In this document: positions 41,974 to 50,194 of the stretch, piece by piece
Position numbering within the stretch: position 1 is the stretch's first letter
Layout: every line of letters begins with the position of its first letter
DNA from: Oceanicola sp. 502str15
GTDB taxonomy: Bacteria > Pseudomonadota > Alphaproteobacteria > Rhodobacterales > Rhodobacteraceae
Assembly: GCF_024105635.1 (NCBI RefSeq)
Contig: NZ_WYDQ01000001.1
Location: 2,046,001-2,110,000 of the forward strand
Length of the DNA stretch: 64,000 nt
Direction: 5' to 3'
The notes under the pieces: generated by a model
Seen by the model: the letters and a program-made list of their open reading frames with translations, nothing else
What the model was told of the DNA's origin: nothing
Database searches by the model: none
Program-made: the position numbers and the translations under genes

Positions 41974-43943
41974 CCCTCCAACCAGAGCGCAAAACAGGTG
42001 CCCCTGCCGGGCTGCGAGCGTGCCTCCAGCCGCAGCCCGGCCTCCCGCGCCAGCTCGAAACAGACCGAAAGCCCAAGCCCGTGCCCGGTGGAGGCCTCGC
42101 CCTTGGCATAGGCCTCGCTGAACCGCGCCAGCTCCGCCTCGCTCATCCCTGCCCCGGTGTCGGCCACGATCAGCCGCAGCCCGCCGCCCCGGCGCACCCC
42201 CACCACCACCCGGCCCTCGCGGGTGTACTTGATCGCGTTCGACACGAGGTTGGTCGCAATCCGCATCAGCACCAGCGGCGGCACCACCACCTCCTCGGCG
42301 CAGCCATGCACCCGCAGCGCCACCCCCTTGCTCGCCGCCTCCCCCTCGAACATCTGCCGCACCGTCCCGAGCGGCACCGCCAGCGGATAGGCCTCCGCCT
42401 CCGCCGCCGCCTCCTCCGCCACATCCGCCTCGGGAACGCTTTCGTCGACATAGCCGGTGGCCAGCGACGAGAGGTAGTCGAAGGCATCGTTGAGCCGGGT
42501 CTTCACCTCGGGCTGCATCTCGGCGGCAAGGCTGTCGAAGGTCATCCGCAGCGACATCAGCGGCTGGCGCAGGTCGTGCGACGCGGTGGCAAGCTGGCGT
42601 TGTCGCTGGGCGGCAAGGTCGCGGGCGCGGATATAGTTGCGCTCGCTCTCCAGCAGCTCCCGGCCGCGCTCTGCCTCCGCCTCCAGCGCCGCCACCCGCG
42701 CCTCGACCTCCGCCAGATGGCGGCGGCGCAGGGCGATGACATTGGCGGTCAGCATGGTCATCGTCGCCAGCAGCAGAAAGAAGAACACCGCCCGGATCGC
42801 CAGCGGCGCATCCAGCCACGCCCCGCCCAGCCCGGTGAGGATGAGCACGAAGACCCCCACCGCGCCGCCCATGCAGAGCCGCGCCAGCAGCACCGCCCCC
42901 ACCGGCGGCACCGGCCCGCGGCCCTGACCCACGCGCGCGGCGTAAACCGAGCATCCCAGCATCGCCGCGATCAACCCGTAGGAAAGCAGCGCCGCCCCCT
43001 GCCCCGGCGAGACCAGCGCGAGGCAGAACCCCGCCAGCGCCACCAGCGCCAGCGCCGAAACCCACCGCCCCGCCCGACGCGACCCCGCGCCTATACCGGC
43101 ACCCGCAATCAGGAACCCCGCCGCCGAAATCGCAAACAGCATCCCGAAGCCCACCGGCGATTGCCACTCCGGGTGGTCAGGGTAGAAAAACCGCCAGAAC
43201 AGCCCGTCGATCACCGCGATCAGCCCGAGAAAGGCGGCAAACAGCGCCGAGTTCAGCGCCCCCACCCAGCTCCCCATCGCCGCCTGAAACCCGAAGAAGA
43301 AGACGAGGCAGGCAATCGCGAAGGCATAGAAGGCCGTCAGCCCGATGCCCCAGTAGAAGCTCGATTGCGCAAGGTTCTCGGGGCTGTGCAGCGCCATCGA
43401 AAAACTCGGAAACGGCCCGGTCTGCACATGGGCCAGCAGCAGCACCGTCTCGCCCGGCGCCAGCGCGAACTCGGGCGCGCGCAGCCGGGTCACGGCATGG
43501 TCGAGCGGGTCGAAAGGCGCGAAGATGGAGTAATCCATCAGGTTCTCCGTCAGCCCGCCTTCGCGGATCACGAACAGCCGCACCCCGCTGACCAACGGCG
43601 CGTGGAGGGTGAGGATGAAGGTGTCGGCCGGGCGGCCGTCGAGCGCCGCGTCATTGGTGATCGTGGTGCCCGCCCATGTCTCAGGCGAGTAGCCGGGCCC
43701 GTAGGAGACCGTCTGCAAATCGGGGCCGAAGGCGCCGCCCTCCCATGCGCCCAGCGCCGCGCTCACCTCCGGCTCCAGCGAGGGCCAGTAGCGCAACTCG
43801 GGCGTCACATCCGCGCTCTGCACCCCCGGCGCCAGCACCACCCCCTCGCCCCGCGCCCCTCCGCAGACAAGCAGCAGAACCGCCAGAAGCGCGAAAACGC
43901 TGGGGAAATTTCTCAAGCCATGGCAGGTTCGCAGCAAGGACAT
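41970..43943 (-). CDS. 7TM-DISM sensor histidine kinase
   Basis: A 657-residue hybrid of extracellular sensor and kinase. After a signal peptide, residues about 40-190 form a periplasmic jelly-roll-like 7TMR-DISM sensor domain; about 195-405 hold seven membrane helices; about 405-445 a coiled coil (HLAEVEARVAALEAEAERGR). The HisKA box has His456 in ATASHDLRQPL, the N box is NLVSNAIKYT, and G boxes are VADTGAGMS and GHGLGLSVC. It should autophosphorylate on sensing a periplasmic, perhaps carbohydrate or envelope, signal and phosphorylate the divergent response regulator. The start codons of the two lie only about 16 bases apart. Confidence 0.92.
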   Translation of the reverse strand: MSLLRTCHGLRNFPSVFALLAVLLLVCGGARGEGVVLAPGVQSADVTPELRYWPSLEPEVSAALGAWEGGAFGPDLQTVSYGPGYSPETWAGTTITNDAALDGRPADTFILTLHAPLVSGVRLFVIREGGLTENLMDYSIFAPFDPLDHAVTRLRAPEFALAPGETVLLLAHVQTGPFPSFSMALHSPENLAQSSFYWGIGLTAFYAFAIACLVFFFGFQAAMGSWVGALNSALFAAFLGLIAVIDGLFWRFFYPDHPEWQSPVGFGMLFAISAAGFLIAGAGIGAGSRRAGRWVSALALVALAGFCLALVSPGQGAALLSYGLIAAMLGCSVYAARVGQGRGPVPPVGAVLLARLCMGGAVGVFVLILTGLGGAWLDAPLAIRAVFFFLLLATMTMLTANVIALRRRHLAEVEARVAALEAEAERGRELLESERNYIRARDLAAQRQRQLATASHDLRQPLMSLRMTFDSLAAEMQPEVKTRLNDAFDYLSSLATGYVDESVPEADVAEEAAAEAEAYPLAVPLGTVRQMFEGEAASKGVALRVHGCAEEVVVPPLVLMRIATNLVSNAIKYTREGRVVVGVRRGGGLRLIVADTGAGMSEAELARFSEAYAKGEASTGHGLGLSVCFELAREAGLRLEARSQPGRGTCFALWLEG

Positions 43944-43959
43944 TCAGGGAAACGGATTG

Positions 43960-44616
43960 ATGAAAGAGCGTGGCACCTACCATGCGATTGTCGCGGACGA
44001 TCATGCAATAGTGCGCAGCGGATTGCGCACGGCGCTGGAAACCCCCGGCCAGATCGAAGAGCGCGGCATCGTCGTGGTGGCCGAGGCCGAGAACGGGCTG
44101 GAAGCCATCGCCGCCTGCCGCGCCCACCGCCCCGACCTGCTTCTGCTCGACGTGCAGATGCCGATGGCGGGCGGCATCGAGGTGGTGGTCGAGGTGCAGC
44201 GCTGGAGCCCCGACACCCGCATCGTCGTGCTCACCGGGGTCAGCGCCGTTGGCATCATCTCCTCGCTGGTCGAGAGCGGCGTACACGGCCTGTTTTCCAA
44301 GGGCGACGACAACTCCGAGCTTTACGCCAGGCTGCCCGGCATCCTGCGCGGCCAGCGCCACATCGCGACGCGCTTCGTTAATGTGCTGGGGCAAAAGCCC
44401 GCCGGCGAGCAACTGACCGGGCGCGAGCGCCAGATCCTCAACATGATCATCGCCGGCCACTCCAACAAGGAAATCGCCGGCCACCTCGGCATTTCCGCCA
44501 AGACCGTCGACAAGCACCGCACCTCGATGATGCAAAAGCTCGACGTGCACTCGGTGCCCCAACTCATGGCCTTCGCCCTGCGCGAAGGGCTGGTCGACCC
44601 CTCCGCCGAACTCTGA
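43960..44616 (+). CDS. NarL/LuxR family response regulator
   Basis: A 218-residue response regulator. The receiver has the acidic pair in VADDHAIV, the phospho-acceptor Asp64 (LLLLDVQMPMAGG), Thr92 (VVLTG) and Lys114 (LFSKGDD). The LuxR-type helix-turn-helix spans about 150-212 (LTGRERQILNMIIAGHSNKE, IAGHLGISAKTVDKHRTSMM). ATG 43960 is taken; TTG 43957 directly before it is possible. Divergent from the 7TM-DISM kinase, hence its partner. A dyad of LuxR-site size starts right after its stop and precedes the next gene. Confidence 0.92.
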   Translation: MKERGTYHAIVADDHAIVRSGLRTALETPGQIEERGIVVVAEAENGLEAIAACRAHRPDLLLLDVQMPMAGGIEVVVEVQRWSPDTRIVVLTGVSAVGIISSLVESGVHGLFSKGDDNSELYARLPGILRGQRHIATRFVNVLGQKPAGEQLTGRERQILNMIIAGHSNKEIAGHLGISAKTVDKHRTSMMQKLDVHSVPQLMAFALREGLVDPSAEL

Positions 44617-44634
44617 ATGGGGTGTTCCCCCCAT
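44617..44634. promoter_or_regulatory. dyad ATGGGG-N6-CCCCAT upstream of the secreted-protein gene at 44708
   Basis: ATGGGG (44617-44622) and CCCCAT (44629-44634) repeat the element seen at 40027, including the flanking A before and T after the first arm and the G after the second. A TTG-containing block follows at exactly the same distance (44661). It begins immediately after the response regulator stop codon and lies 73 bases before the TTG start of the downstream gene. Confidence 0.5.
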
Positions 44635-44707
44635 GGGGCCACCCCCGCCCCCCGTCTACCTTGAGGCCACGGCGCGCCCCCGCCCGCCGCAGCCCGAGGA
44701 GACAGCC

Positions 44708-45157
44708 TTGCCCCTGCCCAGAACCATCCTCGCCCTGCGCCTCCTCGTCGCCCTGCTCCTGCCCGACACGGCGCAGACCGAGCCCCTGCCCCGCCCCCCG
44801 CTGCAACTCCAGAGCGCGGCGGGCGATGTGGTCGAGCTGCACGAGGCCGCCCGGCCCGATTGCACCGCCACCCCCTGCCCGCCCCGCATCTGCCTCGAAA
44901 ACCCGGCCACCAACACCGGCCCCAAGGGCCTCAGCAACCGCCGCCCCCCGCCGCCCGACCTGCTGGTGGCCCCCGGCGCCAGCGCCTGCCAGATCCTCGC
45001 CGCCGTGCGCCAGACCCTCGTGCTCTGGCACCGCGATGCGGGCGGCGCGATGGCCCCCGCCCTGCTCGCCCCTCTGGACTTGCGCGACAAGGCCGGGCGG
45101 ATCATCTTCTTGCGGTGGTCCGTCGAGGCCGCGCCGCCCGCTGCCCAGGAGCCCTGA
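44708..45157 (+). CDS. small exported protein of unknown function, TTG start
   Basis: A 149-residue protein. TTG 44708 is chosen because GAGGAG lies six bases upstream and the product then begins with a signal peptide, MPLPRTILALRLLVALLLPD. The longer frame from ATG 44633 would run through the dyad and add a Pro-rich non-native N-terminus. The mature part is Pro-rich with four cysteines in its first half (RPDCTATPCPPRICL, ASACQILAAV). No family recognised. The EF-hand gene follows after one base. Confidence 0.65.
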   Translation: MPLPRTILALRLLVALLLPDTAQTEPLPRPPLQLQSAAGDVVELHEAARPDCTATPCPPRICLENPATNTGPKGLSNRRPPPPDLLVAPGASACQILAAVRQTLVLWHRDAGGAMAPALLAPLDLRDKAGRIIFLRWSVEAAPPAAQEP

Positions 45158-45158
45158 C

Positions 45159-45497
45159 ATGCCCCGCCTCATGCTCTCCCCGCTGGTGCTGCCCCTCGCG
45201 CTGCTGCTGCTCCTGCTGCTCCTGCCCGCCCCGCGCAGCCATGCGCAGGCGGTGAGCCACACCAAGGCCGAGGCCGCCGCCTACATCGCCGCCGATACCA
45301 ACAAGGACGGAATGCTCTCTCGCAGCGAATTCAAGGGTTTCGTCCAGCGCATGGCCAAGGCCGGCCAATCCACCGCCCGAACCATCGTGCGCTTCGGCGC
45401 CTATGGCTATGCCTTCCGCCGGGTCGATGCCAATCGCGACGGCCTCGCCTCCCCCGCCGAGCTGCGCGGCGCCGACGAGGCCTATAAGCGCGAGTAG
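45159..45497 (+). CDS. exported EF-hand calcium-binding protein
   Basis: A 112-residue protein with a long leucine-rich signal peptide (MLSPLVLPLALLLLLLLLPA) and two EF-hand loops, DTNKDGMLSRSE and DANRDGLASPAE, both with Asp/Asn at positions 1, 3, 5 and Glu at position 12, so both should bind calcium. It starts one base after the previous stop and is therefore cotranscribed with it. It may act as a periplasmic calcium sensor or buffer for the neighbouring sensory system. The stop lies one base from the stop of the convergent gene. Confidence 0.85.
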   Translation: MPRLMLSPLVLPLALLLLLLLLPAPRSHAQAVSHTKAEAAAYIAADTNKDGMLSRSEFKGFVQRMAKAGQSTARTIVRFGAYGYAFRRVDANRDGLASPAELRGADEAYKRE

Positions 45498-45498
45498 C

Positions 45499-46308
45499 TC
45501 AGGGCCGCAGCGCCCGCCACAGCGCCAGCGCAATGTCGGTCAGATCGCCCAGCCGCGCCACCGCATGTTCGCGGCTGAGGCCCGAGGCGCTGTCCGCCTG
45601 CCGGTCGAGCCGCGCCATCAGCCGCGTTAACCGCCGCCGGTGAATGCCAAGCCAGCGCTGCACCGGGTCCGCCACCACGCCGGCAAATGTCGTCACCAGC
45701 GAGGCCAGCATCGCCAGCGCCACCCCCGTCGCCACCACCTGCCACGGGTCCAGCGCCCGCGGAAACCACCCGAAATACACCTGCCCCAGCCATTGCCCGG
45801 CCCAGTAGTTCTCGATCGCCAGCGCCTGCGCCCGCATGTCCGCCACCGGCCCCGCCAGCGAGATCACCCCCAGCGTGGCCGAATGGAACAGCGCCCAGCC
45901 GGTGATGAGCACAAAGAGCACCGTGGTGATCTCGGCCACCGCGTTGCGCACCCCGACGTAATCCTCCACCGCGCGGGCCACCGTGGCCTCCGGCGCCCCC
46001 GGCCCTACGCCCGCCGCGTCCAGCTCCGCCACCAACCCCCGCACCCGCGCCGCAACCTTCCGCGACACCGCGGTTTCAAACACGATCCGGCGCGACAGCA
46101 ACCAGCCCGCCAGCCTCGGCGCGCGGCAGAGCCGGGCAATCAGCCCGAGCAGTTTCACCAGCAGAAAGATCGGCGCCAGCACCACGTTCACCGGCGCCCG
46201 CACCAGATCCAGCCCGAAAGCCGCCCGATGCAGCCCAAGCGTGCCCCGCAGCCCGAAGGTCTCGCGCACGAAGCGGCGCAGCATGGCGTCACGTGTCTCT
46301 GCCGTCAT
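45499..46308 (-). CDS. integral membrane protein, unknown function (possibly DUF6635 type)
   Basis: A 269-residue protein with a first hydrophobic hairpin (VRAPVNVVLAPIFLLVKLLG), a central segment AEITTVLFVLITGWALFHSA, and a further helix near VVATGVALAMLASLVTTFAG. The C-terminal region is basic and helical (RRRLTRLMARLDRQ). ATG 46308 (MTAETRDAML) is the plausible start. I do not have a confident family assignment; the pattern recalls a family of uncharacterised alphaproteobacterial membrane proteins. A copy of the REP-like palindrome lies in the divergent gap to the next gene. Confidence 0.7.
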   Translation of the reverse strand: MTAETRDAMLRRFVRETFGLRGTLGLHRAAFGLDLVRAPVNVVLAPIFLLVKLLGLIARLCRAPRLAGWLLSRRIVFETAVSRKVAARVRGLVAELDAAGVGPGAPEATVARAVEDYVGVRNAVAEITTVLFVLITGWALFHSATLGVISLAGPVADMRAQALAIENYWAGQWLGQVYFGWFPRALDPWQVVATGVALAMLASLVTTFAGVVADPVQRWLGIHRRRLTRLMARLDRQADSASGLSREHAVARLGDLTDIALALWRALRP

Positions 46309-46347
46309 GGGGGATATGTGGGCGTTCCGCGGCGCGAAGGGAAGACC

Positions 46348-46369
46348 GTAGGGCGGGACTTGTCCCGCC
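46348..46369 (+). repeat. REP-like palindrome, copy 1 of 10
   Basis: GTAG followed by the perfect hairpin GGCGGGAC-TT-GTCCCGCC. This copy lies between divergent genes, so it cannot be a simple terminator for either. All ten copies in the window have the same orientation. Confidence 0.85.
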
Positions 46370-46395
46370 CCGTGGGTGCCCCTAGCCTGGCCGCC

Positions 46396-47229
46396 ATGGC
46401 AGAAGGCCCGTGGACAGACCAGGAGAATGACGCGATCGTCGCGGATTACTTCGACATGCTCGCAGATGACCTCTGTGGCAGGGCTTACAACAAGGCCGCG
46501 CACAACCGTGGACTTCAGGCAGAAACCGGGCGCTCACGCGGCTCCATCGAGTTCAAGCACTGCAACATCTCCGCCGCGCTGCTCGGCTTCGCACAGCCGA
46601 TCATCAGGGGCTACCTGCCACGCTACAACATCCAGGACTCGCTGAAAGAAGCCATCGACCGCTGGCTCATCAAGAACCCCGAATGGGCCGAGCGTCTGCC
46701 CCGAACGCCACATGCCGCCGGCATGGCAGAGCCTCGCCCCCTCTTCGCCGGCGTCCCGCCCACCCTGCGCAACGCGCCGCCTTCCGAAGAGGACGAACAG
46801 CTACGCGCCATCGCCCGCCACTTCGACGTGGCCGCCCGCGACGAGCGCAACCGCGCGCTCGGTAAGGCAGGAGAGGAACTGGCGCTGGAGCATGAGCGCG
46901 GCAACCTGCGCCGCGCCGGGCGGGCAGACCTGGCCAAGCAGGTTGTCTGGACCAGCCATGAAGAGGGCGACGGCGCGGGCTATGATATCGCCAGCTTCAC
47001 ACCCGAGGGCCGCCCGCGCCTGCTTGAGGTCAAAACCACCAACGGCCCCGACCGCACCCCATTTTACATCTCACAGAACGAAATCAGTGTGGCCAATGCG
47101 AGGCGGTATGAATGGCATCTCTTCCGGCTCTACAACTTTGCCCGCGAGCCCGAGCTCTTCGAGCTGCGCCCCCCGCTCGAACACCACGTCACCCTGACCG
47201 CCACAAGCTTCCGCGCCGGTTTCGACTGA
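46396..47229 (+). CDS. DUF3883-like protein with PD-(D/E)xK nuclease-type C-terminus
   Basis: A 277-residue protein. The N-terminal half (WTDQENDAIVADYFDMLADD, SRGSIEFKHCNISAALLGFA) resembles a putative DNA-recognition region seen with restriction-type proteins. The C-terminal half has a PD-(D/E)xK-like layout: Glu in GKAGEELALEHER, Asp in GAGYDIASF and ExK in LLEVKTTNG, as in DUF3883. Proteins of this type occur in defence and DNA-processing contexts, but no partner helicase or methylase is adjacent. REP-like palindromes flank it on both sides (46348, and 47231 one base after its stop), so it may have been inserted as a cassette. Confidence 0.8.
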   Translation: MAEGPWTDQENDAIVADYFDMLADDLCGRAYNKAAHNRGLQAETGRSRGSIEFKHCNISAALLGFAQPIIRGYLPRYNIQDSLKEAIDRWLIKNPEWAERLPRTPHAAGMAEPRPLFAGVPPTLRNAPPSEEDEQLRAIARHFDVAARDERNRALGKAGEELALEHERGNLRRAGRADLAKQVVWTSHEEGDGAGYDIASFTPEGRPRLLEVKTTNGPDRTPFYISQNEISVANARRYEWHLFRLYNFAREPELFELRPPLEHHVTLTATSFRAGFD

Positions 47230-47230
47230 C

Positions 47231-47252
47231 GTAGGGCGGGACTTGTCCCGCC
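47231..47252 (+). repeat. REP-like palindrome, copy 2 of 10
   Basis: Same 22-base element as at 46348, one base after the stop of the DUF3883-like gene, a terminator-like position. Confidence 0.85.
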
Positions 47253-47272
47253 ACGCGCCCCCTCCAGCCATC

Positions 47273-47294
47273 GTAGGGCGGGACTTGTCCCGCC
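47273..47294 (+). repeat. REP-like palindrome, copy 3 of 10
   Basis: A second copy only 20 bases after copy 2 and 11 bases before the stop of the convergent alcohol dehydrogenase gene. Two adjacent copies can pair with themselves or each other. Confidence 0.85.
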
Positions 47295-47305
47295 CTTGGC
47301 CGGCC

Positions 47306-48451
47306 TCAGATCACCGCTTTGAACAGCGCCGTCACATTCGCCTCGTCCAGCGTCACCGGGTTGCCGCCGCAGGAGGGGTCTTCCAGCGCCATCGCGGTCA
47401 GCTCCGCGATCCGGTCGTCGCCCACGCCCATCTCCGAGAGCTTGCGCGGAATGCCGAGCGAGTCGTTGAACTCCTGCACGAAGGCGCGGAAGCCGGTGTA
47501 GCCGCCCTCGATCCCGAGATAACCCGCCGCCGCGTCGAACCGCTCGGTGATCTTCGGGGCGTTCAGGTCCAGCACCGCAGGCATGCACACCGCATTCGTC
47601 GTCCCGTGATGGGTGCCGTAAACCGCGCCGATCGGGTGCGAAAGCGCATGGATCGCCCCCAGCCCCTTCTGGAAGGCCGTCGCCCCCATCGCCGCCGCGC
47701 TCATCATGTTGGCCCGCGCCTCGATGTCGGCGCCATCGGCATAGGCGCGCGGCAGGTTGTCGATCACCAGCCGCATCCCTTCCAGCGCGATCCCCTGAGA
47801 CATCGGGTGGTAATGCGGGCTCGAAAATGCCTCGACGCAATGGGCAAAGGCGTCCAGCCCGGTGCCTGCGGTGATGTGCTTGGGCATCCCCACCGTCAGC
47901 TCCGGATCGCAGATCACGACCGTCGGCAGCACCTTCGGGTGAAAGATGATCTTCTTCACATGGGTCTGCGAATTGGTGATGACGCTGGCCCGCCCCACCT
48001 CGCTCCCCGTCCCGGCCGTCGTCGGCACCGCGATGATCGGCGCAATCGCATCGGCATCGGCGCGCGTCCACCAATCCCCGATATCCTCGAAATCCCACAC
48101 CGGGCGGCTCTGCCCGGCCATGAAGGCGACCATCTTGCCAAGGTCCAGCCCGGAACCGCCGCCGAAGGCGATCACCCCGTCATGCCCGCCCTCGCGGTAT
48201 ATCTTCAGCCCGGCCTCAAGGTTCACCTCAGAGGGGTTCGGGTCCACCTCGGCAAAGAAGCCGCGCCCCAGCCCGGCGGCATCGAGAATGTCGAGCGCCG
48301 CCGTGGTGATCTCCATGGATTTCAACCCCTTGTCCGTCACCAACAGCGGCTTGGTGATGCCAGCGGCAATGCAGGCTTCGGGCAGTTCGGCTATGCGGCC
48401 TGCGCCGAAACGGATGGCGGTGGGGTAGGACCAGTTTCCTGTGAGGCTCAT
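47306..48451 (-). CDS. iron-containing alcohol dehydrogenase
   Basis: A 381-residue group III (Fe-type) alcohol dehydrogenase. The NAD site is FGGGSGLDLGK and the AVPTTAGTGSEVGRASVIT stretch is characteristic. Metal ligands are in TAGTGLDAFAHCVEAF (Asp, His) and in the later GAIHALSHPIGAVYGTHHG histidines. It oxidizes a primary alcohol to the aldehyde, or reduces the reverse. The start overlaps the aldehyde dehydrogenase stop (ATGA at 48448). It is the last gene of the RpiR-linked operon, so the pair should carry an alcohol through the aldehyde to the acid. Confidence 0.92.
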   Translation of the reverse strand: MSLTGNWSYPTAIRFGAGRIAELPEACIAAGITKPLLVTDKGLKSMEITTAALDILDAAGLGRGFFAEVDPNPSEVNLEAGLKIYREGGHDGVIAFGGGSGLDLGKMVAFMAGQSRPVWDFEDIGDWWTRADADAIAPIIAVPTTAGTGSEVGRASVITNSQTHVKKIIFHPKVLPTVVICDPELTVGMPKHITAGTGLDAFAHCVEAFSSPHYHPMSQGIALEGMRLVIDNLPRAYADGADIEARANMMSAAAMGATAFQKGLGAIHALSHPIGAVYGTHHGTTNAVCMPAVLDLNAPKITERFDAAAGYLGIEGGYTGFRAFVQEFNDSLGIPRKLSEMGVGDDRIAELTAMALEDPSCGGNPVTLDEANVTALFKAVI

Positions 48452-49830
48452 TTCGTGACCTTCTTGAGGTGGTAGGATTTGGGGCGGGTAAGGTTGTGAT
48501 AGCCGATCACCGAAAGGCCGCCGCCCTTGCCGGTGTCCTTGCAGCCGGTCCAGCAGAGGCCCGGATCGAGATAGTCGGCGCGGTTCATGAAGACAGTGCC
48601 GGTTTCCAGCGCATCGCCAATCCGGGCAGCCCGCTCCACATCCTGCGTCCAGAGCGAGGCGGTCAGCCCGTAGCGGCTGTCATTCATCAGGCGCACGGCC
48701 TCGTCGTCGCCGCTCACCTTCATGATCCCAACAACCGGGCCAAAGCTCTCCTCGCGCATGACCTCCATGTCATGGGTCACGCCGGTCAGCACCTGCGGGG
48801 TCAGATAGGCCCCGCCGTCATCCTCCGGCAGCGTCTCGATATGCGCCACCGCGCCCGCCGCAACCGCATCGGCAATCTGCGCGCGCACGACCTCGGCAAA
48901 GCGCACGTTCGCCATCGGCCCCAGCGTGGTGGCCTCCTCCATCGGATTGCCCAGCTTGAGGGTCTTCACCCAGGCCACCGCCTTCTCGACGAAGGCGTCA
49001 TAGAGGCTTTCGTGCACATAGATCCGCTCGATCCCGCAGCAGCACTGCCCGGCATTGAACATCGCGCCATCCATCAGCGTGTCGATGGCGGCATCAAGGT
49101 CGGCATCCTCCATCACGTAGCCCGGGTCTTTCCCGCCAAGCTCGGTCGAAACCGGCGTGAAGGTGCCCGCCGCCGCCTGCTCCATCGCCTTCCCGCCGCC
49201 CACGGAGCCGGTGAAGTTGATGAAATTGAACGCACGTTCACGGATCAGCGCATCGCTGACCTCATGGCTCAGGAACACATTCTGAAACACATCCTCAGGC
49301 ACACCCGCCTCGTGGAAGGCCCGCGCCATGCGCTCGCCCACCAGCAGCGTCTGGGTCGCGTGCTTCAGCACCACGGTATTGCCCGCAATCAGCGCCGGGG
49401 CCACCGTGTTGATCGCCGTCATGTAGGGGTAGTTCCACGGCGCCACCACATAGACCACGCCCCATGGCACCCGCCGGATATAGCGCCGGAAGGTGGCATC
49501 CTCGCCCACCTCGATATCGGCCAGCGAGGTTTCCGCGATCTCCGCCATGTAGCTGGCGCGCTCGTTGAACCCGCCGAACTCGCCGCCATAGCGCACCGGG
49601 CGGCCCATCATATGGGCCAGCTCGGGCACGATCTCGTCGGTCATCTCGCCCACGCGGGCCACGCCCGCCATCACCAGCTTCACCCGCTCCGCCAGCGGCC
49701 GCGCCGCCCACTCGGCCTGCGCCGCGCGGGCCTCGCCCACAGCCTCCCGCGCCGCCTCCAGCGAAAGCGCCGGACGCTCGGCAAAAACCGATCCGTCGAT
49801 CGGCGAGATACATTTCAGCACGTCAGTCAT
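48448..49830 (-). CDS. aldehyde dehydrogenase family protein
   Basis: A 460-residue NAD(P)-dependent aldehyde dehydrogenase. Key motifs: VAPWNYPYMTAINTVAPALI with NTVVLKHA for the cofactor, the general base in STELGGKDPGYV, the nucleophile Cys in FNAGQCCCGIERIYV (three consecutive cysteines), and ESFGPVVGIM. It oxidizes an aldehyde to a carboxylate. Next to a gamma-glutamylamide-synthetase-like gene it parallels the PuuC/IpuH position in pathways that oxidize glutamylated amines. It overlaps the VOC gene by eight bases and the alcohol dehydrogenase by four. Confidence 0.92.
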   Translation of the reverse strand: MTDVLKCISPIDGSVFAERPALSLEAAREAVGEARAAQAEWAARPLAERVKLVMAGVARVGEMTDEIVPELAHMMGRPVRYGGEFGGFNERASYMAEIAETSLADIEVGEDATFRRYIRRVPWGVVYVVAPWNYPYMTAINTVAPALIAGNTVVLKHATQTLLVGERMARAFHEAGVPEDVFQNVFLSHEVSDALIRERAFNFINFTGSVGGGKAMEQAAAGTFTPVSTELGGKDPGYVMEDADLDAAIDTLMDGAMFNAGQCCCGIERIYVHESLYDAFVEKAVAWVKTLKLGNPMEEATTLGPMANVRFAEVVRAQIADAVAAGAVAHIETLPEDDGGAYLTPQVLTGVTHDMEVMREESFGPVVGIMKVSGDDEAVRLMNDSRYGLTASLWTQDVERAARIGDALETGTVFMNRADYLDPGLCWTGCKDTGKGGGLSVIGYHNLTRPKSYHLKKVTK

Positions 49831-50191
49831 AGCGACTTACCTCGATCAGATTTCCGTCGGGATCGTTGAAATAGACGGAGGTGATCGGCCCCAGCGCACC
49901 CGACTTCGCCACGGGGCCCTCAACCACTTCCACGTTTTCCTCTGCCAGCTTCGCCAGCACATCTTCCACGGGCCACTCTGTCACCAGGCAAAGATCGCCC
50001 GAGCCGATGCCCGCAAAGTCCCGCACCTCCTGCCCGAGGGTCTGGAGGTTTATCTTCTGCTGCCCGAAAGCCAGCGCACGGCGCCCGCCCGCAAAGGTGA
50101 CAGCCTCCATGCCCAGCACCCGCCCGTAGAAGGCCACCGAGGCCTCCACGTCGCGCACCGTCAGCACGATATGGTCGATCCGGTCGATCAT
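49823..50191 (-). CDS. VOC family (glyoxalase/bleomycin resistance-like) protein
   Basis: A 122-residue vicinal-oxygen-chelate protein. It starts IDRIDHIVLTVRDVEASVAF with the metal-ligand His in DHIVLTV, and ends TSVYFNDPDGNLIEVSRYD with the ligand Glu. The paired beta-alpha-beta-beta-beta modules fit its length. It probably binds a divalent metal and isomerizes, lyses or oxygenates a small metabolite. It lies three bases after the glutamine-synthetase-like gene and overlaps the aldehyde dehydrogenase start, so it belongs to the same pathway. Function unknown. Confidence 0.88.
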   Translation of the reverse strand: MIDRIDHIVLTVRDVEASVAFYGRVLGMEAVTFAGGRRALAFGQQKINLQTLGQEVRDFAGIGSGDLCLVTEWPVEDVLAKLAEENVEVVEGPVAKSGALGPITSVYFNDPDGNLIEVSRYD

Positions 50192-50194
50192 GGC

